In this document: piece by piece, positions 1 through 9,253 of the stretch
How the letters are laid out: each line of letters begins with the position of its first letter
Position numbering within the stretch: the stretch's first letter is position 1
From: Demequina lignilytica
Lineage (GTDB): Bacteria > Actinomycetota > Actinomycetes > Actinomycetales > Demequinaceae
Direction: 5' to 3'
Length of the DNA stretch: 64,000 nucleotides
Assembly (NCBI RefSeq): GCF_030418305.1
Contig: NZ_JAUHPX010000007.1
Span: 62,001-126,000 of the forward strand
The notes under the pieces: model-generated
The model's input: only the letters and a program-made list of their open reading frames with translations
Database searches by the model: none
What the model was told of the DNA's origin: nothing
Program-made: the position numbers and the translations under genes

Positions 1-2085
1 GTCGAGGATGCCCACCAGGTTCTTCACCTGGTCCTCGCGGTTGCGGCCCAGGCCCGAGGGGACGATGGACGTGGTCAGCGAGATGCCGTCCTGCGCCTCG
101 TCGTAGGGCAGCTTGGCGACCGAGAGGGCCGAGGCCATCACGCCGTGCACGTCGCGGCCGTTCATCGGGTTGGCACCCGGGGCGAAGGGCTCGCCCTTGC
201 GGCGGCCGTCCGGGGTGTTGCCCGTGTGCTTGCCGTAGACGACGTTCGAGGTGATGGTCAGCACCGACTGGGTGTGCACCGCGTTGCGGTAGGTCGGCTG
301 GTTGCGGACCTTCGCCATGAAGCGGCCCACGAGGTCCACGGCGATGTCGTCGACGCGGTCGTCGTCGTTGCCGTAGCAGGGGAAGTCGCCCTCGACGGTG
401 TAGTCCACCACCAGGCCGGTCTCGTCGCGCACCGGGGTCACCTTGGCGTACTTGATGGCCGACAGCGAGTCCGCCGCGACCGAGAGGCCGGCGATGCCGC
501 AGGCCAGGGTGCGGAGGATGGTGCGGTCGTGCAGCGCCATCTCGATGCGCTCGTAGGCGTACTTGTCGTGCATGTAGTGGATGCAGTTGAGCGCGTCGAC
601 GTAGGTCTCGGCGAGCCAGTCGAGCAGCTTGTCGTAGGCCTCCATGACCTCGTCGAAGTCCAGGACCTCGCTGGTGATCGGGGCGGACACCGGGGCCACC
701 TGCTTGCCCGAGATCTCGTCGCGGCCGCCGTTGATCGCGTACAGCATCGACTTGGCGAGGTTGACGCGGGCACCGAAGAACTGCATCTGCTTGCCGACCT
801 CCATGGCGGAGACGCAGCAGGCGATCGCGGAGTCGTCACCGCAGACGGGGCGGATCAGCTCGTCCGACTCGTACTGGATGGCGGAGGTGTCGATCGAGAC
901 CTTCGCGCAGAAGTCCTTGAAGCCCTGCGGCAGCTTGTCCGACCAGAACACCGTCAGGTTCGGCTCGGGGGCCGGGCCGAGGTTGTACAGCGTCTGGAGG
1001 TAGCGGAACGAGGTGCGGGTCACCAGCGGGCGACCGTCCTGGCCGATGCCGCCGATGGTCTCGGTGACCCAGGTCGGGTCGCCGGAGAACAGGGCGTCGT
1101 ACTCGGGGGTGCGGAGGAAGCGGACGATGCGCAGCTTGATGACGAAGTCGTCGATGATCTCCTGCGCGGTCTCCTCGGTGAGGGTGCCCTCGGCGAGGTC
1201 GCGCTCCATGAAGACGTCGATGAAGGTCGAGGTGCGGCCCAGCGACATCGCGGCGCCGTTCTGCTCCTTGACCGCGGCGAGGTAGCCGAAGTACAGCCAC
1301 TGGACGGCCTCGCGGGCGGTCGCGGCGGGCTTGGAGATGTCGTAGCCGTACTTGGCGGCCATCTCCTTGAGCTCCTTGAGCGCCTTGATCTGCTCGGAGT
1401 TCTCCTCGCGGTCGCGGATGATGTCCTCGGTCGAGCGCTCCATGTCGAGCTCCATGCGCTCGAGCTTCTTGCCCTCGATCAGGGCGTCCACGCCGTACAG
1501 CGCGACGCGGCGGTAGTCACCGATGATGCGGCCGCGGCCGTAGGCGTCGGGCAGGCCGGTGACGATGTGGGAGGAGCGGGCCGCGCGGACGTTCGGCGGG
1601 TACGCGTCGAAGACGCCGTCGTTGTGGGTCTTGCGGTACTTGGAGAAGATCTCCTCGAGCTCGGGCTTGACCGGGTAGCCGTAGGTCTCGAGCTCCTTGA
1701 CCACCATGCGCCAGCCGCCGAACGGCATGATCGCGCGCTTCAGCGGGGCGTCGGTCTGGAGGCCGACGATGATCTCGTTGTCCTGGTCGATGTAGCCGGC
1801 GTCGTGCGCGGTGATGAGCGCGGGGGTCTCCCAGTCGACGTCGTAGACGCCCTTCTCGCGCTCCTCGGGGAACATCGCGGAGAGCTTGTCCCAGATGCCG
1901 GTGGTCCGCTCGGTGGCGCCGGCGAGGAAGCTGTCGTCACCCTCGTACGGGGTGTAGTTCGCCTGGATGAAGTCGCGGACGTTGACCGCGTCGCACCAGT
2001 CGCCGGTGGTGAATCCACGCCAGGCGTGTGCGCGGGGGTCGCTCGCGTCGTCCTGGATGGTGTTCTGAACGGCCTCGGTAGTCAT
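1..2085 (-). CDS. pflB: formate C-acetyltransferase (pyruvate formate-lyase), C-terminus cut by window edge
   Basis: Glycyl-radical enzyme that converts pyruvate and CoA to acetyl-CoA and formate under anaerobiosis, in the cytoplasm. The 695 residues present cover most of the usual ~750. The catalytic cysteine pair is seen at C423-C424 within [20 protein letters not shown], the conserved PFL active-site block. The glycine-radical motif near the C-terminus must lie beyond position 1, so its integrity cannot be judged. The ATG at 2085 is preceded by a GGAGAGGGAGAT ribosome-binding site. No pflA activase is in the window; it would be expected off the left edge. The gene implies a facultative, mixed-acid-type metabolism. 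Identification is firm from near full-length similarity to the family. Confidence 0.96.
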   Translation of the reverse strand, partial: MTTEAVQNTIQDDASDPRAHAWRGFTTGDWCDAVNVRDFIQANYTPYEGDDSFLAGATERTTGIWDKLSAMFPEEREKGVYDVDWETPALITAHDAGYIDQDNEIIVGLQTDAPLKRAIMPFGGWRMVVKELETYGYPVKPELEEIFSKYRKTHNDGVFDAYPPNVRAARSSHIVTGLPDAYGRGRIIGDYRRVALYGVDALIEGKKLERMELDMERSTEDIIRDREENSEQIKALKELKEMAAKYGYDISKPAATAREAVQWLYFGYLAAVKEQNGAAMSLGRTSTFIDVFMERDLAEGTLTEETAQEIIDDFVIKLRIVRFLRTPEYDALFSGDPTWVTETIGGIGQDGRPLVTRTSFRYLQTLYNLGPAPEPNLTVFWSDKLPQGFKDFCAKVSIDTSAIQYESDELIRPVCGDDSAIACCVSAMEVGKQMQFFGARVNLAKSMLYAINGGRDEISGKQVAPVSAPITSEVLDFDEVMEAYDKLLDWLAETYVDALNCIHYMHDKYAYERIEMALHDRTILRTLACGIAGLSVAADSLSAIKYAKVTPVRDETGLVVDYTVEGDFPCYGNDDDRVDDIAVDLVGRFMAKVRNQPTYRNAVHTQSVLTITSNVVYGKHTGNTPDGRRKGEPFAPGANPMNGRDVHGVMASALSVAKLPYDEAQDGISLTTSIVPSGLGRNREDQVKNLVGILD

Positions 2086-2192
2086 CTGGATGATCTCCCT
2101 CTCCATGTGGGCCCTTGTGAGGCTTCTCTCGGCAGCTCCGGGGCGGCCGCCTCATGAAAGTCACGTTACGACCGCGGGGTCCCCGATGCTCA

Positions 2193-2209
2193 GGACAAAG
2201 GGCCTGTCC
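2193..2209. promoter_or_regulatory. inverted repeat upstream of pflB, possible redox-responsive operator
   Basis: GGACA-N7-TGTCC lies about 110 bases upstream of the pflB start in a 150-base gap that holds no gene. The core GGAC-N5-GCC resembles half of a DosR/DevR box (GGGACTTNNGNCCCT); I count 7 of 12 defined positions matching. Oxygen control of pflB is expected, but the assignment to a DosR-type regulator is inference only. Confidence 0.3.
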
Positions 2210-2235
2210 ACTAATTAGGTTGGGTAAAGGTTTCG

Positions 2236-2667
2236 TCAGATCGTGGTAGAACGTGCGCGCGCCGTCGCGCTCAGGTCGACCCGTCCCGGAAGCCACGCTA
2301 CGCCGAACAGCAGCGGCGCGCGCAGGGAGACCACCACCTCGACGGTGACGCCGTCGGGCGACGATGCGCGCACCAGGGACACGCCGTCGAGGCCCTGACG
2401 GGCGGACGATGCGGCGAGCTGGGCGCGCGCCTCCTCCTCCAGCCGCCCCGGGGACAGCCGGGCGTCGCCCTCGGCGTAGTAGGCGCCCAGGTCGAGGGCG
2501 TCCGCCGCGGCCAGGGCGGCCTCGTCGGCCGCATGGGTCAGCCGGGCGCGCTGCAGCTGGATCTGGGTCGAGGCGGCGACGGTGAGCACCACGCCCAGCA
2601 CGATCACGAGGATGCCGATGGTGATGACGGAGACGGAGCCGCGGTCCTCGGCACGGAGCCGGTTCAT
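2236..2667 (-). CDS. TadE-like pilus-neighbourhood protein (Rv3654c type)
   Basis: A 143-residue protein with a short charged N-terminus (MNRLRAEDRGS) followed by one hydrophobic helix at about residues 11-31 and an alanine-rich small-residue segment, the layout of the TadE-like protein that closes actinobacterial Flp pilus operons. The helix carries SVSVITIGILVIVL, a minor-pilin-like N-terminal segment. Its ATG overlaps the stop of the upstream tadE by the 4 bases ATGA, indicating translational coupling. It is the last gene of the tad operon. Its exact role is unknown; minor pilin or assembly factor at the cell envelope is the usual inference. Confidence 0.8.
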   Translation of the reverse strand: MNRLRAEDRGSVSVITIGILVIVLGVVLTVAASTQIQLQRARLTHAADEAALAAADALDLGAYYAEGDARLSPGRLEEEARAQLAASSARQGLDGVSLVRASSPDGVTVEVVVSLRAPLLFGVAWLPGRVDLSATARARSTTI

Positions 2668-3140
2668 GGCACGAACCCGTCGACGGGGCTGGACGCGACG
2701 GCGCTCACCGTCAACGACAGCGGCATCCGCGCCGTCAGCGCCTCTGGGACGCCGGGCAGCGCGACCTCGATCTCGACGCCGACGTCGAGTGTCGTGCCCG
2801 GCGCGAGGCACCCCGACGCGCAGTCGAGGTCCAGCCGGGCCGCGTCCGGATCAAGTCCGAAGTCCTCGAGGGTCATGGCGAGCGCGGCGACCGCGGCAGA
2901 GCCGGCCGCGGCGCGGGACGCGCTGCGGTCCGCGCCGGCGCCGGCCGCGTCCAGACCCGCCACCACCGCCGCGCGGGCCGCCGAGTACGCGCCCGACTCC
3001 ACCGCATAGGTGGCGGACTGCAGCCGTGCGAGCGCCGCGATCAGGTAGAGCACGGGCACGAGCACCAGCAGCGTGAGCGCGATCAGCTCGAGCGTCGCGG
3101 CGCCGGTATCGCGGTCAGGGCGCACCGAGCGCCGCCTCAT
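2664..3140 (-). CDS. TadE-family minor pilin
   Basis: A 158-residue protein. The N-terminus is basic, then DTGAATLELIALTLLVLVPVLYL forms the TadE signature: a Gly/Ala break, a Glu at helix position 5 and one membrane helix (about residues 14-38). The rest is an alanine-rich exported domain with a Cys pair (C137 region, DCASGC) that could form a disulfide. It overlaps its upstream neighbour by 26 bases and its downstream neighbour by 4, so translation of the operon is tightly coupled. Expected to be a prepilin-peptidase-processed pseudopilin in Flp pilus assembly; the peptidase gene is not in the window. Confidence 0.85.
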   Translation of the reverse strand: MRRRSVRPDRDTGAATLELIALTLLVLVPVLYLIAALARLQSATYAVESGAYSAARAAVVAGLDAAGAGADRSASRAAAGSAAVAALAMTLEDFGLDPDAARLDLDCASGCLAPGTTLDVGVEIEVALPGVPEALTARMPLSLTVSAVASSPVDGFVP

Positions 3141-3486
3141 CGAGCGCGCGGGCGGTCGCGGCGACGGTGCCGGCGCGCCAGATCCCGAGCACCGGCGCTC
3201 GACCCTCGACCGTCACGCGCACCGCCTCGAGCCCGCCCGCGTCGGCGGCCTCGATCCGCACCTCTGCCGCCACGCCGACCGAGTCCCGCGCGCACGACTG
3301 GGCACGCGAGCGGGCGTCCTCCACCGCATCGTCCCGCGCCGCGATCCGCGCGGCCTCGGCCGCGCACGCGGTAAGCGTGTTGCGCGTGTGCACGGCGACG
3401 GCGACCTGGATCAGCCCGAGACCGACCGCGACCACCAGCAGGATCGCGAACAGGTGCTCGACCAGCACGCCGCCCCGGTCATCCAC
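3115..3486 (-). CDS. TadE-family minor pilin
   Basis: A small TadE-like protein: VDDRGGVLVEHLFAILLVVAV places an acidic/Gly stretch, then a membrane helix with a Glu near its start, as in TadE. Two cysteine-containing motifs follow (LTACAAEAARIA and RAQSCARD). I place the start at the GTG at 3486, which overlaps the end of the flp-like gene; an ATG at 3522 in the same frame is an alternative that would extend it by 12 residues into the flp frame. Neither has a strong ribosome-binding site, and translational re-initiation is likely. The stop at 3115 is certain. Confidence 0.78.
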   Translation of the reverse strand: MDDRGGVLVEHLFAILLVVAVGLGLIQVAVAVHTRNTLTACAAEAARIAARDDAVEDARSRAQSCARDSVGVAAEVRIEAADAGGLEAVRVTVEGRAPVLGIWRAGTVAATARALDEAALGAP

Positions 3487-3640
3487 CGCTGACGGACTCG
3501 AGCGCGGAGGTGAACATGTCACCGAGCGCCGGGCCCGCGAGCGCCCACAGCCCGGCCACGAGCCCTGCCGTCATCAGCGTGATCAGCACCCACCCGGGCA
3601 CGTCTCCACGGTCGTCGAGCTGCCGCCTCCACTTGTCCAT
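3479..3640 (-). CDS. small Flp-type pilin-like membrane peptide
   Basis: A 53-residue peptide starting MDKWRRQLDDRGDVPGWVL, followed by a hydrophobic stretch (about residues 16-38) and a short polar tail. It occupies the slot of the Flp pilin between tadC and tadE in the Rv3660c-Rv3654c-type operon. The GDVPGWV segment precedes the helix where a prepilin processing site would be. It is short, but the reading frame, the third-position GC and the operon position support it. It is either the major pilin or a small membrane component; the classical Flp Glu-Tyr pair is not evident. Confidence 0.72.
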   Translation of the reverse strand: MDKWRRQLDDRGDVPGWVLITLMTAGLVAGLWALAGPALGDMFTSALESVSGG

Positions 3641-3685
3641 GCGTCCCCCCTTGTCGGAACCGTCGCGGCCGGTCGGCCGCCACGC

Positions 3686-4576
3686 CTAGCCCCCCAGCCT
3701 GATCGCCGCCAGGCCCGGGTACATCGCGAAGACCACCGTCACCGGCAGGATCACGAACACCACCGGGACGAGCATCGCGATCTCCCTCTTCCCGCCGTCC
3801 TCCATCAGCTGTTGCCGCGACCGCTCGCGCACCTGCGCGGCCTGCCCGTGGAGCACGTCCGCGAGCGGTGTGCCGCGCTCCATCGCGGTCACGATCGCCG
3901 CGACCAGGACGGCCACCGAGGCGTCCCCGGTCCGCGTCGCGACCTGATCGAGGGCCGACTCGACCGAGGCGCCGGTGCGCGTGGAGGCGACGGCGACCCT
4001 GAGCTCGTCGCCCAGCACTCCGCCCACGTTCGCGGCGATCCTTTCCAGCGCGGCTGTGACTCCCGCCCCGGCGACCACGGCGAGGGCGAGCAGCTCCGCG
4101 ATCACCGGCAGCTCCGCACGGATGCGCGCGCTGCGGCGCCGCGCCTGCCACGCGAGGGCGGCGTCCGGAAGCGCGGCTCCTGCGGCGCCGAGGCTCAGCG
4201 CGATGACGACGCCCACCACCGCCGACCGGCCACTGCCGAGCGCGAGCGCCCCGATCACGAGCCCGAGGCCCAGTCCCGCCGCGCCATGCGCGAGCTGCCG
4301 GGCGCGGTGCTCGTCGGGGGTCCTGGCGACACCTGCGCGCTGGAGCCTCGACTCGACATCGCGGTCCGGCCCGGCGACGCGCGCGACCAGGTGCAGCGCA
4401 TCGGCTCGCAGCACGCCGGCCAGCTGCGCCGCCCCGGTGGCGCCGCCGTGGCCGGCGCCGACCCGTCGCAGGCCGAGTCGGCGCTCCAGCGAGAAGCGGC
4501 GCGCCGCGACCCATGACCACACGAGCGCCAGACCGAGGCCCAGGGCGCCGACGATCCCCCATGCGCCCCCGGTCAT
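3686..4576 (-). CDS. tadC: type II secretion F-domain membrane protein TadC
   Basis: A 296-residue inner-membrane platform protein of the Tad pilus machine. It has an N-terminal membrane helix, a helix pair around residues 90-125, a cytoplasmic T2SF domain (RAELPVIAELLALAVVAGAG, then ERGTPLADVL and KREIAMLVPVVF), and a C-terminal helix ending YPGLAAIRLGG, as in TadC proteins. The ATG at 4576 overlaps the tadB stop. It probably works with TadB as the platform moved by the TadA ATPase. A 45-base gap separates it from the flp-like gene. Confidence 0.9.
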   Translation of the reverse strand: MTGGAWGIVGALGLGLALVWSWVAARRFSLERRLGLRRVGAGHGGATGAAQLAGVLRADALHLVARVAGPDRDVESRLQRAGVARTPDEHRARQLAHGAAGLGLGLVIGALALGSGRSAVVGVVIALSLGAAGAALPDAALAWQARRRSARIRAELPVIAELLALAVVAGAGVTAALERIAANVGGVLGDELRVAVASTRTGASVESALDQVATRTGDASVAVLVAAIVTAMERGTPLADVLHGQAAQVRERSRQQLMEDGGKREIAMLVPVVFVILPVTVVFAMYPGLAAIRLGG

Positions 4577-5430
4577 CGCAGCACCCTCGGCTCCTGCGGC
4601 AGGCGTCCGACCCGCAGCATCAGGCGGTAGGCGACCGCGCACGCGACGGCGCCGCCCAGGAGGACGGTCGCGCCGCCTGCCGTGTCGAACGCGTCGACGG
4701 CCTCGGGGCGCGTCGCCAGGACGGCGAGCAGGATCCAGGGTGCGGCGACCGCCAAGCGGGCGGCGTTGACCGTCCAGCTCTGGCGGGCCTCGAGCTCGCC
4801 ACGCGTGCGCGCCTCGTCCCGCAGGAACGCCGCGAGCGACCTCAGCACGCGGCCGACCTCGGTGCCGCCGAGCTCCCGCGCGAGCCGCATCGACTCGACG
4901 ATCCGGTCGGCGACCGGATCCGACAGGCGTTCCTTGAGCGCGTCCAGCGACTCCGCGAAGCGGCCCGTCGCACGGTAGTCCTCGGCGAACGCCGCGAACG
5001 GGGCGCGCAGCTCCTCGGGGCCACGGTCGGCGATCCGTGCGAGCGCTTCCGGAAGCGCGAGCCCGGCCCGGACCCCGCTCGCGAGCGAGTCGATCGCCGC
5101 GGGCCAGGCGTCGCGCATGGCGGCCGACCGGCGGCGGGCGCGGGAGCGCACCCACGCGAACGGCACCCACGCGGCGCCGCACGCGAACACCAGCGACACC
5201 ACCGGCGAGCCGCTCACCGCGAGCACGACGAGCGCGACCGCGAGGCCCGCGCCGACCGCGGACGCCAGCAGACCGCCCGCACCCACGCCGGCCAGCCCCG
5301 CGGCGGCGAGCGTGTCGTCGAGGTTCTCGAGCACCGCCCACCTCCCCCGACGGCGACGGGGCACGCCCCACCACGACCACCAGACCAGCAACGCTCCGAT
5401 CCCCAGCACGAGCCCCAGCACCACCTCCAT
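4573..5430 (-). CDS. tadB: type II secretion F-domain membrane protein TadB
   Basis: A 285-residue protein with two N-terminal hydrophobic regions (EVVLGLVLGIGALLVWW and the AVGAGLAVALVVLAV region), a cytoplasmic T2SF domain containing AAIDSLASGVRAGLALPEAL and LARELGGTEVGRVLRSLA, and two C-terminal membrane helices. It is the TadB partner of TadC. The ATG at 5430 lies one base from the tadA stop. I chose this start because upstream codons run back into tadA. It is part of the tadABC platform/ATPase unit. Confidence 0.9.
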   Translation of the reverse strand: MEVVLGLVLGIGALLVWWSWWGVPRRRRGRWAVLENLDDTLAAAGLAGVGAGGLLASAVGAGLAVALVVLAVSGSPVVSLVFACGAAWVPFAWVRSRARRRSAAMRDAWPAAIDSLASGVRAGLALPEALARIADRGPEELRAPFAAFAEDYRATGRFAESLDALKERLSDPVADRIVESMRLARELGGTEVGRVLRSLAAFLRDEARTRGELEARQSWTVNAARLAVAAPWILLAVLATRPEAVDAFDTAGGATVLLGGAVACAVAYRLMLRVGRLPQEPRVLR

Positions 5431-5431
5431 G

Positions 5432-6688
5432 TCAGGCCGCCAGCAGCTCGCCGAGGCGGTGCCCGGCATGCGCGAACCGATCGGGGTGAGGCGGGAAGCC
5501 CGAGGCGCGGACGAGCGCACCCTCGCGCCGCACGAAGATGTCCGCGGTCTCGATCACGCCTCCCTCCGCCCTGCCCGGGACACCGAGGATCTCGCTCACC
5601 TGCCGCGCACCGTCGGCGGCGAGCTCCACGTGGACCACGAGGTCCACCGCGGAGGCGACCGCGGGCACCACGAACCTGTCCGACACGTTGTCGCCCGCCA
5701 GCAGCGGCAGGGTGCACAGCTTCGCGAGCGCATCGCGCGCGGAGTTGGCGTGGATGGTGCACATGCCAGGGACGCCGCTGTTCAGCGCGATCAGCAGGTC
5801 CAGCGCCTCGGCCTCGCGGACCTCGCCGACGATCAGGCGGCTAGGCCGCATGCGCAACGCCTCCTTGACGAGGCGGCGCAGGGTGATCTCGCCGGTGCCC
5901 TCGAGCGACGGCTGGCGGCATTGCAGGGCGACCCAGTCGCGGACCCCGACGGCGAGCTCGAACACCTCCTCGCAGGTCACCACCCGCTCGCGACGCGGGA
6001 TCGCACCGGCCATCGCGCCGAGCGTGGTCGTCTTGCCGGCCTGCGTGCCTCCCGACACCAGCACCGTGAGCCCCGACTCCACCGCGGCCTCGAGGAACGA
6101 GGCGGCGCCGGCGGTGACCGTCCCGAGTGCGACCAGGTCCCGCACGTGCGAGGCGCGGGCCACGTACTTGCGGATGTTGACCGCCCAGTGACGGCGTGTG
6201 ACGTCCGGGATCGCGACGTGGAGGCGCTCCCCGCCCGGCAGCGCGGCGTCCACGAACGGGCTGCTCATGTCGAGGCGCCGGCCCGCGAGCGCGAGCATGC
6301 GCTCGACCAGGGCGCGGACCGTCTCGTCATCGAGCAGGATGCTGGTGAGCTCGCTGCGGCCGCCACGGGCGACGAAGACCTCGCGAGGAGAGTTCAGCCA
6401 GATCTCCTCGACCTCCGGGTCGTCGAGCAGCGGCTGCAACGGGCCGAGCCCGGTGATCGAGTCCAGGACGGTGCGCTCGGTCCGCACGCGATCGCCGACG
6501 GGATCGGCGCCGGACGCGAGCGCACGCTCGTCCCACTCCTCGATCGCGCGCGCCACCAGCGGCCTGACCGCCGCCGCGTCGCGCAGCGGATCGACGCCCG
6601 CGGCACGCACCCGGGCGCGCACGGTCGACTCGATCTCAGAGACGGCGTCTCCCCCCATGAAAAGGGACATTACTGAGGAATGGGACAT
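5432..6688 (-). CDS. tadA: Tad pilus assembly ATPase TadA (CpaF family)
   Basis: A hexameric secretion ATPase that powers Flp pilus assembly from the cytoplasmic face. Of its 418 residues, 213-220 form Walker A (GGTQAGKT) and 284-292 the Walker B region (RLIVGEVRE). CTIHANS follows, and an N-terminal domain with the LLDDPEVEEIWLNSP motif is typical of TadA/CpaF. The ATG at 6688 is preferred because AGGGGG lies 7 bases upstream; in-frame ATGs at 6670 and 6658 have no clear ribosome-binding site. It begins the tad operon; no TadZ/Ssd homologue precedes it. Confidence 0.93.
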   Translation of the reverse strand: MSHSSVMSLFMGGDAVSEIESTVRARVRAAGVDPLRDAAAVRPLVARAIEEWDERALASGADPVGDRVRTERTVLDSITGLGPLQPLLDDPEVEEIWLNSPREVFVARGGRSELTSILLDDETVRALVERMLALAGRRLDMSSPFVDAALPGGERLHVAIPDVTRRHWAVNIRKYVARASHVRDLVALGTVTAGAASFLEAAVESGLTVLVSGGTQAGKTTTLGAMAGAIPRRERVVTCEEVFELAVGVRDWVALQCRQPSLEGTGEITLRRLVKEALRMRPSRLIVGEVREAEALDLLIALNSGVPGMCTIHANSARDALAKLCTLPLLAGDNVSDRFVVPAVASAVDLVVHVELAADGARQVSEILGVPGRAEGGVIETADIFVRREGALVRASGFPPHPDRFAHAGHRLGELLAA

Positions 6689-6695
6689 CCCGGTA

Positions 6696-6711
6696 CCCCC
6701 TGTTGAGGGGG
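6696..6711 (-). promoter_or_regulatory. hairpin that buries the tadA ribosome-binding site
   Basis: On the minus strand CCCCCT-CAAC-AGGGGG forms a 6-bp stem with a 4-base loop, and its 3' arm is the tadA Shine-Dalgarno sequence. It could be a translational control element, or a short terminator for the upstream dehydrogenase. No U-tract follows. Confidence 0.45.
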
Positions 6712-6732
6712 CACGGAGGCGTGCCGGGACCG

Positions 6733-8100
6733 CTACGCGTCGGCGTGGATGAACTTCAGGTTCACGAACACGTCCGCCGCGCGCAGACCCTCGGCGTGAC
6801 CCATGCCGCTGGCCTTGACCCCGCCGAAGGGGAGCTCGGGCCTGAGGTCGAGGCCCCGGTTGATGCGCACCATGCCCGCGTCGATCGCGTCCGCCACGCG
6901 ATCCGCCTGGGCGGGATCGGTGGTGAAGACGAACGCCCCGAGCCCGTAGGCGGTGTCGTTGGCGACCGCGATCGCCTCCGCCTCGTCGGCGACCCGATGC
7001 ACCGTCGCGACCGGCCCGAAGATCTCCTCGCCGTACACGGGATTCCCCGGCGCGACGTCGACCAGGACCCCCGGCGACAGCAGGGCCCCGTCGCGGTCAC
7101 CGCCGGTCAGGAGCGTCGCCCCGTGAGCGACGGCGGCGCTCACCTGCCCCTCGACCCGTTCCGCCGCCTCGACCGAGCACAGCGACCCGATCTCGACGTC
7201 GTCGACCTCGGGATCGCCCACCCCCGCCGCGGCCATGCGCGCCACCAGGCGCTCCGCGAAGGCGTCGTGCAGCTCATCGATCACGATGAAACGCTTAGCC
7301 GAGCAGCACGCCTGCCCCTGGAGGATCATCCGGTTCCAGAACGCGGTCTCGACCACCGCGTCGAGATCGTCGGCCGACAGCACCACGAACGGATCCGATC
7401 CCCCGAGCTCGAGCGCCACCTTCGTGAGGTTCCGCCCCGCGACCTCGGCGACCGCGGCGCCGGCCCGCCGCGAGCCGGTCAGCGACACCCCCGCCACGCG
7501 CGGGTCGGCGATCGCGTGCGCCACCTGCGCGTTCGACGCCCGCAGCGTGACCACGGCCCCCGCGGGCACCCCCGCATCGTCCATCACGCGCTGGAGCGCC
7601 TCCGCCGACCCGGGGCAGTGCGGGTCGGGCTTCACGATCACCGTGTTGCCGATCGCCAGGTTGGGCGCGATGAAGCGCATGGAGAGGTGGACGGGCGCGT
7701 TCCACGGCACGATGCACAGCAGCGCCCCGGTCGGGGTGCGGCGCACGAATCCGACGCCGTCGCCGGACGTGTCCACCGGCATGTCCGCCGCCAGCTCGAC
7801 GGCGTGATCGGCGAAGTACTCGGCGAGCCCCGCGCCGTAGTGGGCCTCGCCGGCGCCGTGGCCGGTCGGCTTGCCCGTCTCGCGCCGCTGGATCTCCCCG
7901 AACTGGTCGGCTCGCTCGCGCAGCAGTCCGGCGACCGCGCGGAGCGTCGTGGCGCGATCCTCGGGCGCCGCCGGGCGGGCCCACGCCCGGTAGGCATCGT
8001 CGGCGGCGGCGATCGCGGCGTCGACCTCGGCGTCGGTGGCCTGGTCGTAGTCCGCGTGGCGGTGACCCGTGTAGGGATCGGTGACGGCGTACCCGGACAT
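6733..8100 (-). CDS. NAD(P)-dependent succinate-semialdehyde-type aldehyde dehydrogenase
   Basis: A 455-residue aldehyde dehydrogenase close in length and motifs to the GabD-like actinobacterial family. VPWNAPVHLS is the cofactor-binding segment, E231 in ALELGGSDPF is the general base, C265 in GQACCSAKR is the catalytic cysteine, and EEIFGPV lies near the C-terminus. The ATG at 8100 is chosen over upstream codons because the protein begins with the family-typical short N-terminus (YAVTDPYTG). It lies 44 bases upstream of tadA on the same strand but is functionally unrelated. The substrate is probably succinate semialdehyde, though other short aldehydes cannot be excluded. Confidence 0.87.
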   Translation of the reverse strand: MSGYAVTDPYTGHRHADYDQATDAEVDAAIAAADDAYRAWARPAAPEDRATTLRAVAGLLRERADQFGEIQRRETGKPTGHGAGEAHYGAGLAEYFADHAVELAADMPVDTSGDGVGFVRRTPTGALLCIVPWNAPVHLSMRFIAPNLAIGNTVIVKPDPHCPGSAEALQRVMDDAGVPAGAVVTLRASNAQVAHAIADPRVAGVSLTGSRRAGAAVAEVAGRNLTKVALELGGSDPFVVLSADDLDAVVETAFWNRMILQGQACCSAKRFIVIDELHDAFAERLVARMAAAGVGDPEVDDVEIGSLCSVEAAERVEGQVSAAVAHGATLLTGGDRDGALLSPGVLVDVAPGNPVYGEEIFGPVATVHRVADEAEAIAVANDTAYGLGAFVFTTDPAQADRVADAIDAGMVRINRGLDLRPELPFGGVKASGMGHAEGLRAADVFVNLKFIHADA

Positions 8101-8209
8101 GGCGCCTCCTCGCGCTGGATCGCGAAGGGAACCACGGGCCGGAGCGCGACAGGCGGCTCCCCCCGGGGTACTTCCGCCACGCCCCTCCAGCACGCTAGCA
8201 CCGGCGACG

Positions 8210-8219
8210 GGACGATGCG
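8210..8219 (+). repeat. intergenic copy of dispersed 10-mer GGACGATGCG
   Basis: An exact copy between the dehydrogenase start and the exchanger stop. The gap 8101-8236 shows no other feature. Confidence 0.6.
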
Positions 8220-8236
8220 GGGGGGCGGCCGAGCGC

Positions 8237-9253
8237 CTACGCCACCATCACGGCGACCACGGCGGTGCCGAGGTAGGCGGCGGGCAGCGCGATCCCCTCG
8301 AAGCCGATCCCCTTGCGGTCGCGCACGATCAGCCCGGCGGCGAGGATCGCGGTGATGAGGATGGTGCCGCCGAGCAGCACGAGGCTCGAGGCGCCGGCCG
8401 CCGCGTACACGGGCCCGTCCATGTAGAAGACGTCGGACACCGCGATCAGCAGCGTGTCGAAGACGTTGCCGCCGATGATGTTCGCGACCCCCAGCGTGAG
8501 GGCGCCGATCCGCACCGCCGCGATCAGCGTCACCAGCTCCGGCAGGGAGCTGATGATCGTGGTGAGGGTGAACCCGGTCACCGACGACGGCCAGCCGGTC
8601 GCCGCGACCACGCCGAGGCCCGCGCGGCCGATCACCCATCCGGTGACGCCGATGATCACGGCGAACAGAGCGAGGCGCGTCCAGAGCACCCGGACGGGGG
8701 TGTCGGAGGGCTCGTCCGGCTCGTCCTCAACGGTGTCGGAGGTCTGCTCCGGCTGCCACGTGGGCTGCTCGCGGATGCGCTTCACCAACCCGAGGCCGAG
8801 CACGTACAGGATCGGGATCATGATCGTCACGGGATGCACCCACCCGATCGCCAGGTCCGGCGTCGCGTAGGCGATCACGGGCAGCGACAGCAGCCCCACC
8901 AGGATCAGCGCCTGCAGCACGTTCTCGAGGCTCGCGGCGGCGTGCTCGAGGTTGGCGCGGCGGTAGATGAGGTCGGCGATCGCGAGCCACACGGACTGCA
9001 CCGCCACGCCGCCGACCGGGTTCGCGAGCGCGAAGGCGGCGTCGCCCTGCAGCGCTCCGGTGGCGGCGGCGACGATCCCGGGCAGGCTGGTCACGCCGCC
9101 CAGGAACAGGGCACCCGCCAGGGCCTCCCCCATCCCGGTGCGGTCCGCGAGCTCGTCGGCGGTGCGGGCGAGCCGCACCCCGACTACGATCACGGCGCCC
9201 ACCGCCAGGGCGAGCGCCACCACGCTGGGCACGAAGGGCCAGGCTCCTCCCAC
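8237..9253 (-). CDS. sodium/calcium exchanger family membrane protein
   Basis: A protein of about 338 residues with some ten hydrophobic segments arranged as two halves around an acidic loop (TVEDEPDEPSD), the pattern of the CaCA superfamily. The second alpha repeat is canonical (TIISSLPELVTLIA plus GNVFDTLL). The first reads FLGGVTSLPGIVAA and lacks the usual Glu after Pro, which could change ion selectivity. No ATG is available; I use the GTG at 9253 after GGGAGGTGGGAG. A GTG at 9232, behind GGAGGAG, is a good alternative. It is divergently placed from the YedK gene. Ca2+/H+ or Na+/Ca2+ exchange is inferred. Confidence 0.8.
   Translation of the reverse strand: MGGAWPFVPSVVALALAVGAVIVVGVRLARTADELADRTGMGEALAGALFLGGVTSLPGIVAAATGALQGDAAFALANPVGGVAVQSVWLAIADLIYRRANLEHAAASLENVLQALILVGLLSLPVIAYATPDLAIGWVHPVTIMIPILYVLGLGLVKRIREQPTWQPEQTSDTVEDEPDEPSDTPVRVLWTRLALFAVIIGVTGWVIGRAGLGVVAATGWPSSVTGFTLTTIISSLPELVTLIAAVRIGALTLGVANIIGGNVFDTLLIAVSDVFYMDGPVYAAAGASSLVLLGGTILITAILAAGLIVRDRKGIGFEGIALPAAYLGTAVVAVMVA

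Noticed and set aside
145..2157. 670-codon open frame on the plus strand opposite pflB
   Set aside because: It is an artefact of high third-position GC: the antisense frame is Val/Arg/Asp/Gly-rich with no family resemblance, while the minus strand encodes an unmistakable pyruvate formate-lyase.
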